Assembly: GCF_029320955.1 (NCBI RefSeq) | Contig: NZ_CP119757.1 | Span: forward strand, 4,216,001 to 4,280,000 | Source of the DNA: Flavobacterium sp. YJ01 | GTDB taxonomy: Bacteria; Bacteroidota; Bacteroidia; Flavobacteriales; Flavobacteriaceae | Length of the DNA stretch: 64,000 nucleotides | Direction: 5' to 3' | Shown here: positions 1-8,326 of the stretch, piece by piece | How positions within the stretch are numbered: position 1 is the first letter of the stretch | Layout of the letters: each line of letters opens with the position of its first letter | Made by a program: the position numbers and the translations under genes | Notes under the pieces: generated by a model | What the model was told of the DNA's origin: nothing | Seen by the model: the letters and a program-made list of their open reading frames with translations, nothing else | Database searches by the model: none

Positions 1-65
1 AATGTCTACTAATTCTATAGAGTATATCTAATATGAAAAATAAGTTTAATTTTAATAAAGGTCAA

Positions 66-107
66 ATGCACGCAAACATGCGAATGTGCTGCTGTTGTTG
101 TTGCTAA
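66..107 (+). CDS. Polycysteine leader peptide (13 aa)
   Basis: A 14-codon ORF reads MHANMRMCCCCCC and then TAA, with six consecutive Cys codons (TGC TGC TGT TGT TGT TGC) directly before the stop. A purine-rich AAAGG lies a few bases upstream. It ends 53 bases before the dioxygenase start. Runs of a single amino acid in a short upstream ORF are the hallmark of ribosome-mediated attenuation, and polycysteine leaders responding to cysteine supply are known in actinobacteria. Attenuation here is inferred: I see no clear terminator hairpin between 107 and 161, so control could instead act through coupling or mRNA stability. A chance ORF is possible, but six Cys codons ending exactly at a stop is unlikely by chance. 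Confidence 0.6.
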   Translation: MHANMRMCCCCCC

Positions 108-160
108 CCTTTTATATAAAATTACAAACACTATTATTTCATCTATTAAATATATTTATC

Positions 161-967
161 ATGGTATCTACATATAAAACATTTACCCTTACTGAGCAAT
201 TAACAAATGAGCAAATTGCCTTTTTTAACGAACATGGTTTCATTCACTTCAAAAAATTTATAAATCCAGAAACGGTTTCGTCCATTATTGATGCATCGAA
301 ACAAGTTGAGCAAAATTGGATTGAAAACGATCTTCAAAAAATAAACGGTGTCCCAATTAAATTCGGAAAAGATTTAGATGGTTCTCCTATTGTACAACGT
401 TTTGCTTTTATCAATCAGCATCATCAAGCCTTGAGCGGTCTTCTGCTTGATCCGAGATTTAATGGTTTGTTACCATTGGCAGGCGATGGCGCCAGATTAG
501 GAACGGAAGAAAAAGACGGAATGGTTTTTAATCATTATATCAACGGACCAGAAAGTAAGTTTACTAAAATGGGTTGGCATACAGATGGCTTAAGAGATAT
601 TTTTTATGGAGGAAAATTAAATCCGATGTTAAATGTGGGTATTCACTTGAGCACCTTGAGACCTGAAAACGGTGGACTTAAAATTATTCCTGGAACTCAT
701 AAGCAAAGTATTTATCAAATGCTTTTCCGTAAAAAATACTTTTTAGATAATAAAGCCGATCCGGAGGAAGTTTCCATCATTCCAGAGGCTGGAGATTTAA
801 CCATTCATGATGGTCGTTTATGGCACAGAGTTGCAGAATCATCTGTTCGTGGCGAAGAAAGCAGAAGAAGAGTTATTTATATTCCAATTATAGCAGGAAA
901 ATACGCTCCTAAAAACGAGAACAGTCCAACGGTTTTCTATCAACGTTTTGCTGGTATTGTTAAATAA
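161..967 (+). CDS. Phytanoyl-CoA dioxygenase (PhyH) family protein
   Basis: A 268-residue protein of the Fe(II)/2-oxoglutarate-dependent PhyH family, which hydroxylates small molecules or lipids. The metal triad is visible: H140 and D142 in GWHTDG and distal H222 in DGRLWHRV, with an arginine-rich stretch after it (RRRVIYIP) for 2-oxoglutarate. There is no signal peptide, so it is cytoplasmic. An in-frame GTG at 86 would add a leucine-rich tail read through the polycysteine leader in another frame, so the ATG at 161 is preferred. The gene is first in a close-packed cluster with a CDP-alcohol phosphatidyltransferase and a GtrA protein, which suggests modification of a lipid or surface molecule. 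Substrate unknown; PhyH relatives include enzymes acting on sulfur-containing compounds, which would suit a cysteine-sensing leader (inference). Confidence 0.85.
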   Translation: MVSTYKTFTLTEQLTNEQIAFFNEHGFIHFKKFINPETVSSIIDASKQVEQNWIENDLQKINGVPIKFGKDLDGSPIVQRFAFINQHHQALSGLLLDPRFNGLLPLAGDGARLGTEEKDGMVFNHYINGPESKFTKMGWHTDGLRDIFYGGKLNPMLNVGIHLSTLRPENGGLKIIPGTHKQSIYQMLFRKKYFLDNKADPEEVSIIPEAGDLTIHDGRLWHRVAESSVRGEESRRRVIYIPIIAGKYAPKNENSPTVFYQRFAGIVK

Positions 968-969
968 TT

Positions 970-1119
970 ATGCTGATTGTTATCGCGTTTAGTTATCTGG
1001 TTAGATCAGGTAAGCTAAAAAGTACCACAGATTTTTTTAAAAATAGTCAGAGAAAGATAAAACTTAAAATAGCAAAACTAGAATTGGCGATAGTTTCAGG
1101 TTTACAAATACTGAGCTGA
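970..1119 (+). CDS. Possible small protein (49 aa)
   Basis: An ATG ORF of 49 codons fills the gap between the dioxygenase and the phosphatidyltransferase almost exactly: its start is two bases after the upstream TAA and its TGA lies two bases before the next ATG. The peptide begins with a short hydrophobic stretch (MLIVIAFSYLV) followed by a Lys/Arg-rich region (KNSQRKIKLKIAKLE) that could form an amphipathic helix. I recognise no family. The spacing favours a translated operon member, but it could be a degenerate remnant or chance. Confidence 0.4.
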   Translation: MLIVIAFSYLVRSGKLKSTTDFFKNSQRKIKLKIAKLELAIVSGLQILS

Positions 1120-1121
1120 TA

Positions 1122-1808
1122 ATGGGAAAGGAAACACTGAATGAAGATTATAGTTCAATTGCACAAAGAACATTTTCTGACCGTAAGCGCACTAATATTT
1201 TGAAAAAAGCGGAACAGTCAACTATTGTATTTCTGCTGCCAAAAGTGCCTAAATTCATTTCACCAAATTTACTCACTTTAATTGGGGCACTTGGTTCGGG
1301 TTTCGTTTTTTTAGCTTTTGTTTTAGGAACCTATATAACAAATTGGTATTTGCTTTTAGGGATTATTGGTTTGATTATAAATTGGTTAGGTGATTCTTTA
1401 GACGGAAGATTGGCTTATTATAGAAATATTCCACGTCGCTGGTATGGCTTTGCACTCGACATTATCGCCGATTGGATTGGTATTGTACTTATTGGTTTTG
1501 GCTACTACATTTATGCTAAAAATGGTACACAAATAGTAGCCTTTGCTTTTGTTGCATTGTATGGTTGGTCTATCATCATCAGTCAGTTACGCTACAAAAT
1601 TACAAATGAATACAGTATAGATTCGGGAGCTGTTGGTCCAACGGAGCTTAGATTTATTATTGCTTTAATTTTAATTACAGAAGTTTTATTTCACGGATCA
1701 ATAACCTATTTTGCTGGTTTAATTAGTGTTATATTGCTTGTAATCAATCTTGTAGATAGCTTTAAACTCTTAAAGTTAGGTGATTTAAAAGATAAAAATC
1801 AAGTCTGA
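1122..1808 (+). CDS. CDP-alcohol phosphatidyltransferase family protein
   Basis: A 228-residue integral membrane enzyme with about six hydrophobic helices. It carries the metal-binding signature of the family in slightly altered form: DSLDGRLAYYR at about residues 89-99, followed by GFALDIIAD, giving the four conserved aspartates (DxxDG...GxxxDxxxD). Family members transfer a phosphoalcohol from a CDP-activated donor, as in phosphatidylglycerol or phosphatidylinositol synthesis. The AR normally found after DG is shifted here (RLAYYR), so the acceptor cannot be named. It sits between the small ORF and GtrA with gaps of one or two bases, so the three genes are very probably co-translated. Its partner dioxygenase hints at a modified polar lipid. 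Confidence 0.85.
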   Translation: MGKETLNEDYSSIAQRTFSDRKRTNILKKAEQSTIVFLLPKVPKFISPNLLTLIGALGSGFVFLAFVLGTYITNWYLLLGIIGLIINWLGDSLDGRLAYYRNIPRRWYGFALDIIADWIGIVLIGFGYYIYAKNGTQIVAFAFVALYGWSIIISQLRYKITNEYSIDSGAVGPTELRFIIALILITEVLFHGSITYFAGLISVILLVINLVDSFKLLKLGDLKDKNQV

Positions 1809-1809
1809 A

Positions 1810-2241
1810 ATGTTCAATAAAAAGTCTATTTATACTTTTCTACAAGCTCAAGTTGCAGCATTTGTAGGCGGCATTACCGATTATGGCTTAATGATTTTAC
1901 TGACAGAAGTATTTAAACTGCATTTTACCTTTTCTATATTAATCTCAGGAACTATTGGTGCAATTATCAATTTTAGCATTAATAGATTTTGGGTGTTTAA
2001 AAATCAATTTGGTTATAAGAACCGAATTAATAGTCAGCTTTTTAAATTTGCATTGGTTGTACTAGGAAGTATTTTTTTGAAATCACTTGGTACGCTTATT
2101 CTGCAAAAAACATTTCAAATCGATTACAGAATCGGAAGATTAATCACGGATAGTTTTGTTTCTTATGGATTTAATTATCCTCTGATTAAATATTGGGTTT
2201 TTAAGGTAAACGAAAAACAGAATGTAATCGAATCAAATTAA
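1810..2241 (+). CDS. GtrA family membrane protein
   Basis: A 143-residue, four-helix membrane protein of the GtrA/DPMS3 family. These small proteins are thought to flip or hold polyprenyl-linked sugars for O-antigen or teichoic-acid glycosylation. Family features visible are the glycine-rich first helix (VGGITDYGLMILL), the conserved NFSINRFWVFK segment around residues 55-65, and the closing YPLIKYWVF motif. It starts one base after the phosphatidyltransferase stop, so the two are translationally coupled. The context suggests handling of a lipid-linked intermediate at the inner membrane. No glycosyltransferase is next to it, which is unusual for GtrA. Confidence 0.85.
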   Translation: MFNKKSIYTFLQAQVAAFVGGITDYGLMILLTEVFKLHFTFSILISGTIGAIINFSINRFWVFKNQFGYKNRINSQLFKFALVVLGSIFLKSLGTLILQKTFQIDYRIGRLITDSFVSYGFNYPLIKYWVFKVNEKQNVIESN

Positions 2242-2457
2242 TCTGTTGGAAATAATTCAAAAAAAAAACAATTCAACAGATAGAAGCATAGGTTTTTAGA
2301 TTCGTAAAAAGAATTTGAAAAATAAACTAGTTTCTTAACTCGTAGCTATGTTTGTTACTAGTAGTGAAACGTCTTTATAAGTTTACAATATCTATTATGC
2401 TATGTGTTAGAAAAAATACAGCCAACTTGTTAAAATTAGAATATAAGTATTTCATTT

Positions 2458-3036
2458 ATGAATAAATTACCATTTAAATATTTTAGAAAATCACTAATCA
2501 TTATATTGATCTTATTGAATTTAATTTCAGAAAATTTATTGGCGCAATCTAGAAATCCATCGCCATTAAATTTTCCGACGCCTAAAAATATAGATAATAT
2601 GTTATTTTATATTCAGCGCGATCCAAATATAAATACTGCTATATATGCCTTAAATTATCAAGAAAATGGAAAAATAGAAAAAAGTAATCCTATAAAAGGA
2701 TATTGGATTCGATATGCTGAGAAAGGAGAAAAAAAAGATTTTAGTTATATGCAACGCAAATTTGCATATGGAATAGAAAGCAAAGCCTTAAATAATGAAG
2801 AGTTTGAACTTCAATTTGTATCATACAAAAAGTTGTCTTTAACGTTGAAAAAGCTAGATTCAGATCAAAAATATCATGTTTTTGTAAATATAAATCAGAG
2901 AAAAATACAAGTGGAGAAAATATTTGTGCGAATTGAAGGAGGTTCTTTTTGGTTGCCAAATGTAAAGTATGCCGAAATTACTGGTATTGATGTTTCCTCA
3001 AATAAAACAATTACGGAAAGAATAGTATTAAAATAA
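2458..3036 (+). CDS. DUF4833 domain-containing secreted protein
   Basis: A 192-residue protein with an N-terminal signal peptide (hydrophobic segment about residues 12-30, probable cleavage after LAQ). The remainder matches the DUF4833 pattern as I remember it: NMLFYIQRDPN, then KGYWIRYAEKG, then YMQRKFAYGIES. The function of this Bacteroidetes family is not established. It stands alone: 216 bases separate it from GtrA, and a 12-bp inverted repeat follows at 3120-3148. It is rich in Lys and Ile and predicted to be periplasmic. Confidence 0.7.
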   Translation: MNKLPFKYFRKSLIIILILLNLISENLLAQSRNPSPLNFPTPKNIDNMLFYIQRDPNINTAIYALNYQENGKIEKSNPIKGYWIRYAEKGEKKDFSYMQRKFAYGIESKALNNEEFELQFVSYKKLSLTLKKLDSDQKYHVFVNINQRKIQVEKIFVRIEGGSFWLPNVKYAEITGIDVSSNKTITERIVLK

Positions 3037-3119
3037 AATATCTTTTTACTTGAATTGATAGAGATTTAGAATTCATGAACAGAGAAATGTTTAAATAGAA
3101 TTTTAGAAATTATGGGTAA

Positions 3120-3148
3120 AACTAATTTAACACAAAGTTAAATTAGTT
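3120..3148 (+). terminator. AT-rich hairpin, possible terminator
   Basis: A perfect 12-bp inverted repeat, AACTAATTTAAC and GTTAAATTAGTT, with a 5-base loop, sits 83 bases after the DUF4833 gene and 48 bases before the sigma factor start. A T-rich stretch follows a few bases later. It is low in GC, so termination would be weak; it could also mark an operator for the sigma factor gene. Confidence 0.4.
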
Positions 3149-3196
3149 TCTTAGGTATTTTTTATCAGTTCCTTTTCATTTGTTTTTTTTAATAAC

Positions 3197-3784
3197 ATGG
3201 AAAAAGATCTTTTGAAAATGCAAGACGATGAACTTCAAAAATTAATTTTTGAAGGGAATGATGCTGCGTTTTCAATTATTTTTAATCGCTATTGGAAAAA
3301 ACTTTATTCGTACGCATTTAAAATCTACAAAGACGAAGCAATTTGCGAAGATATAGTTCAGGAAATTTTTATAAGTCTTTGGAAAAACGCGACTAGCGCT
3401 GTAATTCTAAATCTTGAAGCTTACCTTTTTAGAGCTGTAAAATACAAAATTGCGAATCAGATCAGAAATCTGAAATTTGATCAGCAGCATATTGAAATAT
3501 TAGAAAGCATTCCAGATCCAAGTTTGACTATTAATGATCTCGAGTACATTGACTTGGAGAAAAACATCAACGATCAGATTAGTAAACTAACTCCCAAATG
3601 TAGAGAGGTTTTTCTGCTTAGCCGTATCGAACATTTCACAAATGCTGAAATTGCGGCAAAACTTAATTTGTCAATTCATACGGTAGAAAAACATATCAGC
3701 AACGCTTTAAAGCAACTTCGATTAAACAACGCATCTTATAATTATCTTCTTTTTTACTGGGCAGCGTTCTTTTATGTTAACTAA
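3197..3784 (+). CDS. ECF RNA polymerase sigma-70 factor (Bacteroidetes FecI-type)
   Basis: A 195-residue extracytoplasmic-function sigma factor. Region 2 is visible at about residues 20-90, including ICEDIVQEIFISLWKN for -10 recognition and core binding. Region 4 spans about 130-180 with the helix-turn-helix AEIAAKLNLSIHTVEKHIS. It is followed by a FecR anti-sigma gene and a SusC gene with an STN signalling domain, the standard arrangement in which substrate binding at the outer membrane releases the sigma factor to transcribe the transporter operon. The C-terminus ends in a hydrophobic, aromatic tail (YNYLLFYWAAFFYVN), as in several relatives. Controlled targets are inferred to be the genes at 4.9-12.3 kb. 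Confidence 0.92.
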   Translation: MEKDLLKMQDDELQKLIFEGNDAAFSIIFNRYWKKLYSYAFKIYKDEAICEDIVQEIFISLWKNATSAVILNLEAYLFRAVKYKIANQIRNLKFDQQHIEILESIPDPSLTINDLEYIDLEKNINDQISKLTPKCREVFLLSRIEHFTNAEIAAKLNLSIHTVEKHISNALKQLRLNNASYNYLLFYWAAFFYVN

Positions 3785-3852
3785 AAAATACTCGTTTTAA
3801 GAAAACGTTAAGCCTTTATTTTCGACTACTTGTTCGATTCAAAAAATGTGAC

Positions 3853-4797
3853 TTGTATATAAAAGCACATATTTTGAAAAAAGAAATCTTTTTGCAATTA
3901 GCAAAAAAATACGAAGAAGGTACCTGCACACCTGAAGAAAAAATAACAGTCGAATCATTTTTTGATAAGATGCAGGATCAATCATTAGATATTGAATTAT
4001 CTGATGAAAAAGGGGATGAAATTCTAAATAAGATATTTTTAGAACTACAGGTAAAACCAAAAAAATATACAATTAGGAAAGCACTAAAAGTCGCAGCAGT
4101 TTTAGTAGCCGGACTTACAATTGCATTTACTGTAGCCAAGTTTGCATTCAAACCTGCAGCAATTACTCAAATTACTGCCAAAGGAGAAAAGAAAGAAATT
4201 TTCCTTGAAGATGGGAGTGTCATTGTACTAAACTCAAACAGCAGTATTACTTATCCCGAACAATTTGAAGACACAAGAAATATACAGCTTGTTGGACAAG
4301 CTTATTTTAAGGTTTTTAGAGACATAAAACGACCTTTTATTGTACAAACACACGATGTAATAGTGAGAGTGCTTGGAACTTCATTTGACATTAATTCCTA
4401 TGAACATCACAACACCAAAGTAAGTGTTATCAGCGGAAAAGTGGAAGTCAGTTCGCCAACTGGAAAAAAAGTGCAGATTATTAAAGATCAGCAAGCCGAT
4501 TTGATAAAGAATTCAGATTTACAGATTTCTACAGAAAACAGCGAAGATAAAATCGCTTGGATAAGTAATACGATCATGCTTAAAAACACTACGCTTTCTG
4601 AAACGGTAAAAATTATCGAAAACTGGTATAATGTAGATATTACAATTGAAAATCAAGAACTAAATAATCTTACGATTTCTGGAAAGTTTAAAGACGAAAA
4701 ACTGGAAAACGTACTAGAAAGTATTGCCTATTTGAAAAACCTAAAAATAAATTACACAACTAAAAACCAAATAACTATAAGAAAAAAGACACCTTAA
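3853..4797 (+). CDS. FecR family anti-sigma factor
   Basis: A 314-residue single-pass membrane protein: cytoplasmic N-terminal sigma-binding part (about residues 1-70), one transmembrane helix (about 76-97, LKVAAVLVAGLTIAF), a FecR domain (about 105-210, with GQAYFKVF and DVIVRVLGTSFDINSY), and a C-terminal DUF4974-like domain (about 245-312). It would hold the upstream ECF factor until the STN domain of the next SusC signals. The start is unclear: there is no in-frame ATG before residue 39, which would remove much of the sigma-binding region, so a TTG at 3853 or 3874 is the likely initiator. An ATG at 3846 in another frame is followed at once by TGA. Confidence 0.9.
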   Translation: MYIKAHILKKEIFLQLAKKYEEGTCTPEEKITVESFFDKMQDQSLDIELSDEKGDEILNKIFLELQVKPKKYTIRKALKVAAVLVAGLTIAFTVAKFAFKPAAITQITAKGEKKEIFLEDGSVIVLNSNSSITYPEQFEDTRNIQLVGQAYFKVFRDIKRPFIVQTHDVIVRVLGTSFDINSYEHHNTKVSVISGKVEVSSPTGKKVQIIKDQQADLIKNSDLQISTENSEDKIAWISNTIMLKNTTLSETVKIIENWYNVDITIENQELNNLTISGKFKDEKLENVLESIAYLKNLKINYTTKNQITIRKKTP

Positions 4798-4813
4798 AAA
4801 CAGAAAAAACAAA

Positions 4814-4839
4814 CCCGCTTCCGGTGCAACGGAAACGGG
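4814..4839 (+). promoter_or_regulatory. GC-rich hairpin between fecR and susC genes
   Basis: CCCGCTTCCG and CGGAAACGGG form a 10-bp stem with one mismatch around a 6-base loop, in the 84-base gap between the anti-sigma and transporter genes. It is much more GC-rich than its surroundings. The right arm is followed by CGATTTT rather than a long T-run, so it may reduce read-through or protect the downstream mRNA end rather than stop transcription. Confidence 0.5.
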
Positions 4840-4881
4840 CGATTTTAAAAGACTAAAAATAAAATTTATAGCCTAATAGTA

Positions 4882-7800
4882 ATGAATACGAAACTACAAT
4901 TTTTTTTCAATAAGTATATAAAGATGAAAAATCTTTACTTAATGATTTTATTAATTTTTTCCTTTAAAGGATTTGCCTCAGGACAGTCAGGCAAAGATGT
5001 TCAGATTAGCCTTAATCTGAAAGATGCTGCAATTACAGAGTTCTTTAGTGCAGTTGAACAAAAAACGACTTTTACATTTGTTTTTGACGAAAAGATATCT
5101 GGAAGTTCACAGCGCATTTCAATTTATGCAGAAAAAGAAAGTCTTGACGGAGTGCTTGCAAAAGTTGCTTCTAAAACTGGGCTTTCATTTAAAAAACTGA
5201 ATAATACTATTACAGTTACCAAAAATCTTCGTGCGCAAATGAATGTTCGAGGAAGAGTTCTGGACGAAAGCGGTATGCCGATGCCAGGAGTTACCATTCT
5301 TGAAAAAGGAACAAAAACAAACACAATGACAGACATGGAAGGAAATTTCAGCTTTGCTGTAAATGCTTCGGCTGTTCTTGTGGTTTCTTATATGGGATAT
5401 GTTTCTCAAGAGGTTTCAGCAAGTACTAATCCGATTACGATTGTAATGAAGTTAAGTACAAGTGAACTTAATGAAGTTGTTGTAACGGCTTTGGGAATTA
5501 AAAGAGAAGAAAAAAGATTAGGATTCTCGCAACAGACTATCAAATCTGAAAACTTATCGCAAGGAAGACCAAACAACTGGTCATCTGGATTAAAAGGAAA
5601 AGTGGCAGGTTTAAGCATTACTTCTACAGGTTCTGGTCCGTTAAACTCACAGCAGATTACACTGAGAGGAAACAGGTCATTAAGTCCAAAAGGAAATTAT
5701 GCGCTAATTGTTGTAGACGGTGTTCCTGTAAATGCAGAGATGACAACTTCGGGTTCAAGTAGCGCTTACATGGGAGAAGATTCTCCAATTGATTACGGAA
5801 ACGGAATTTCTGATCTTAATCTAGATGATATTGATGCAGTTACGGTTCTTAAAGGTGCAGGTGCAACTGCGCTTTATGGAAGCCGTGCAGCAAACGGTGC
5901 TTTGATTATTACCACAAAATCTGGAAAGAAAAACAAAGGTTTAGGAATCTCAATAAATACAGGAGCTACTTTTGATGTAATTCAAAGATGGCCTGATTAT
6001 CAGTACAAGTACGGACAAGGAACCGGAAATTCGCCAGATGCTTCGGGGAATCAATATTATTCTTACGGAAATTCTGCAGACGGAACTTCAACCAGCGGAA
6101 CAAGCAGTGCTTGGGGGCCAGCATTTACAGGACAGAATTTCTATCAATATGACCCTACTTTAGAAGGACAGTCAGCGCAGAGATTGCCTTGGCAGCCTTA
6201 TAGAGATAACCGAAAAGATTTCTGGAGAACTGGTATGACATTAAACAATAATGTTTCTATTCAAGGTGGCGACAACAAAGGATCAATGCGTCTTTCTGTT
6301 GGAAACCAAAAGAATGAATGGATTATGCCAAATACAGGTTTTGACAGAGTTACAGCGGCTGTTAATGCCAACTATCAAGTATCTGACAAAATTAAATTGG
6401 GAACTGCGATAAATTACAATACAAGGAATAGTGATAATTTGCCTTCTACAGGTTACAACAATGGATCTATTGCTTATTTCATGATTTTTCAGCAGCCAAA
6501 TATCGATTTAGATTGGTATCGTCCAATTTGGGTAAAAGGCAAAGAGCAAATCGAACAGTTGCATCCTTTTAGTTCTTTTATAGACAATCCGTATTTAATT
6601 GCTTATGAAGCGACAAATATATTAGACAGTGATCAGATTGTGGGTAATATTTTTGCCAATATTACTTTGTCGTCTAATCTGGAATTAATGCTTCGTTCGT
6701 CTATGAACACTTACAATCAGACAAGAGAACAAAAAAGACCATATAGCATCAATAGATATGCGAAAGGATTTTATGAAAGACAGGATGTTTTCAAACAAGA
6801 AATCAACTCCGACTTTTTACTTTCTTATAAAAAAGATTTCGGTAGTAAATTCTCTCTTGCTGCTTCGGCCGGAGGAAATGCTATGAGTTACAAATACAGA
6901 AGAACAGAAGCAGAAGTAACAGGTTTAGTTGTGCCAGGAGTTTACAAGCTTTCAAATGGATCAAGTGCACCAATTTTGACTTTAGGCGATGCTTACAAAA
7001 AAATGAGCAGTTTATATGGCTTAGTTTCCATGTCTTATGCTGATATGCTTTTTGTTGATATTACAGGAAGAAATGACTGGACAAGTACGCTTCCGGTTGA
7101 GAATAATTCATTCTTCTATCCGTCGATTAATACAAGTGCCGTTATTTCTGAAATGGTTACACTTCCAAAATCAATTGATTTCTTAAAATACAGACTTTCA
7201 TTTGCTCAAGTAGGAAATGATACAGAACCTTATAAAACGCAGAAATATTACGGACAAAGCGCTTTTCCAAGTTCGGCGCAGACTTTAACGGTTTTATATA
7301 ATGATCATTTTAAACCTGAAATCACAACAAGTTTTGAGACCGGTTTTGAAATCAGAATGTTTAAAAACCGACTTACAGCTGATGCTACCGTTTACGAGAG
7401 TGTAACGAAAAACCAAATTATCGATATTCCGATGGATTTTTCAACAGGTTATAGCGGTGCAGTTTTAAATGGAGGAAAAGTTAGAAACCGAGGAATCGAA
7501 CTTACCCTTGGCGGAAAAATTATTGATGGAAATAATTTCAAATGGAATTCAACTGTAAACTGGTCACGTAACTGGAATAAAGTAATGGAATTACCAGAAG
7601 GTATCGATGGTCAGCAGATTATCGGTACTGGAGGAACAGCTTCTATCATTGCAAAAGTAGGCGGAACTACAAGTGCTATTTACGGTTTCGGATTTGTGCG
7701 TTCTCCTGATGGTCAAATCGTTTATGATAATGCAGGTCTTCCGGCATATCCTGAAGAAATTCAATATATCGGCGATGCAAGTCCAAAATGGAAAGCGGGT

Positions 7801-8319
7801 TTTACCAATAGTTTTTCAATCGGAAATTTTACTATGAACGTAACAATTGACGGTCAATACGGTGGTATTATTTATTCTCAGACACACCATAAACTTTCTG
7901 AACAAGGAAAATTAAATTCAAATAGTATGGGGAGAGAAACCGGCTTTATCACTGGAGAAGGTGTGGTTCAAAATGCAGATGGATCTTATTCTCCAAATAC
8001 GAAACAAGTAAAAACTGCTGATTGGTATACACGTTACTACCGAAGAGCAAACATAGAATCAAATTCTTTTGATGCTTCTTTTGGAAAACTTCGTGAAATC
8101 AGTCTTCAATACAATATGCCAAAAAGATGGCTGAAAAATTCAGGAATCCAGTCACTTCAATTTTCAATTTTCGGAAGAGATTTGGCAACTGTTTCAGATT
8201 TCCCAATTTATGATCCTGAGACAGCAGCGTTAAATGGAGATACGATTTTGCCAGGTATCGAAATGGGGCAAATGCCATCTCCAGCTACTTACGGTTTCAA
8301 TTTAAGTTTGACTTTATAA
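4882..8319 (+). CDS. SusC/RagA TonB-linked outer membrane protein with STN domain
   Basis: A 1145-residue TonB-dependent transporter. Order of parts: signal peptide (a second ATG at 4924 gives a cleaner one), STN signalling domain (about residues 40-110), carboxypeptidase-regulatory-like domain (about 120-200, MNVRGRVLDESGMPMPGVT), the SusC-type NEVVVTALGIKREEKRLG segment, plug domain (about 210-350, with IVVDGVPVN), then the beta barrel. The STN domain is what couples transporters to FecR/ECF pairs, and both lie just upstream. It forms a lidded transporter with the SusD-like protein encoded 7 bases later. The phosphoesterase genes behind it suggest that the ligand is a phosphate ester rather than a polysaccharide (inference). 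Confidence 0.95.
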   Translation: MNTKLQFFFNKYIKMKNLYLMILLIFSFKGFASGQSGKDVQISLNLKDAAITEFFSAVEQKTTFTFVFDEKISGSSQRISIYAEKESLDGVLAKVASKTGLSFKKLNNTITVTKNLRAQMNVRGRVLDESGMPMPGVTILEKGTKTNTMTDMEGNFSFAVNASAVLVVSYMGYVSQEVSASTNPITIVMKLSTSELNEVVVTALGIKREEKRLGFSQQTIKSENLSQGRPNNWSSGLKGKVAGLSITSTGSGPLNSQQITLRGNRSLSPKGNYALIVVDGVPVNAEMTTSGSSSAYMGEDSPIDYGNGISDLNLDDIDAVTVLKGAGATALYGSRAANGALIITTKSGKKNKGLGISINTGATFDVIQRWPDYQYKYGQGTGNSPDASGNQYYSYGNSADGTSTSGTSSAWGPAFTGQNFYQYDPTLEGQSAQRLPWQPYRDNRKDFWRTGMTLNNNVSIQGGDNKGSMRLSVGNQKNEWIMPNTGFDRVTAAVNANYQVSDKIKLGTAINYNTRNSDNLPSTGYNNGSIAYFMIFQQPNIDLDWYRPIWVKGKEQIEQLHPFSSFIDNPYLIAYEATNILDSDQIVGNIFANITLSSNLELMLRSSMNTYNQTREQKRPYSINRYAKGFYERQDVFKQEINSDFLLSYKKDFGSKFSLAASAGGNAMSYKYRRTEAEVTGLVVPGVYKLSNGSSAPILTLGDAYKKMSSLYGLVSMSYADMLFVDITGRNDWTSTLPVENNSFFYPSINTSAVISEMVTLPKSIDFLKYRLSFAQVGNDTEPYKTQKYYGQSAFPSSAQTLTVLYNDHFKPEITTSFETGFEIRMFKNRLTADATVYESVTKNQIIDIPMDFSTGYSGAVLNGGKVRNRGIELTLGGKIIDGNNFKWNSTVNWSRNWNKVMELPEGIDGQQIIGTGGTASIIAKVGGTTSAIYGFGFVRSPDGQIVYDNAGLPAYPEEIQYIGDASPKWKAGFTNSFSIGNFTMNVTIDGQYGGIIYSQTHHKLSEQGKLNSNSMGRETGFITGEGVVQNADGSYSPNTKQVKTADWYTRYYRRANIESNSFDASFGKLREISLQYNMPKRWLKNSGIQSLQFSIFGRDLATVSDFPIYDPETAALNGDTILPGIEMGQMPSPATYGFNLSLTL

Positions 8320-8326
8320 TAAGACA

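Noticed and set aside
86..160. In-frame GTG extension of the PhyH gene
   Set aside because: It would run through the polycysteine leader in another frame and give an MLLLLLL start not found in the family; the ATG at 161 fits.
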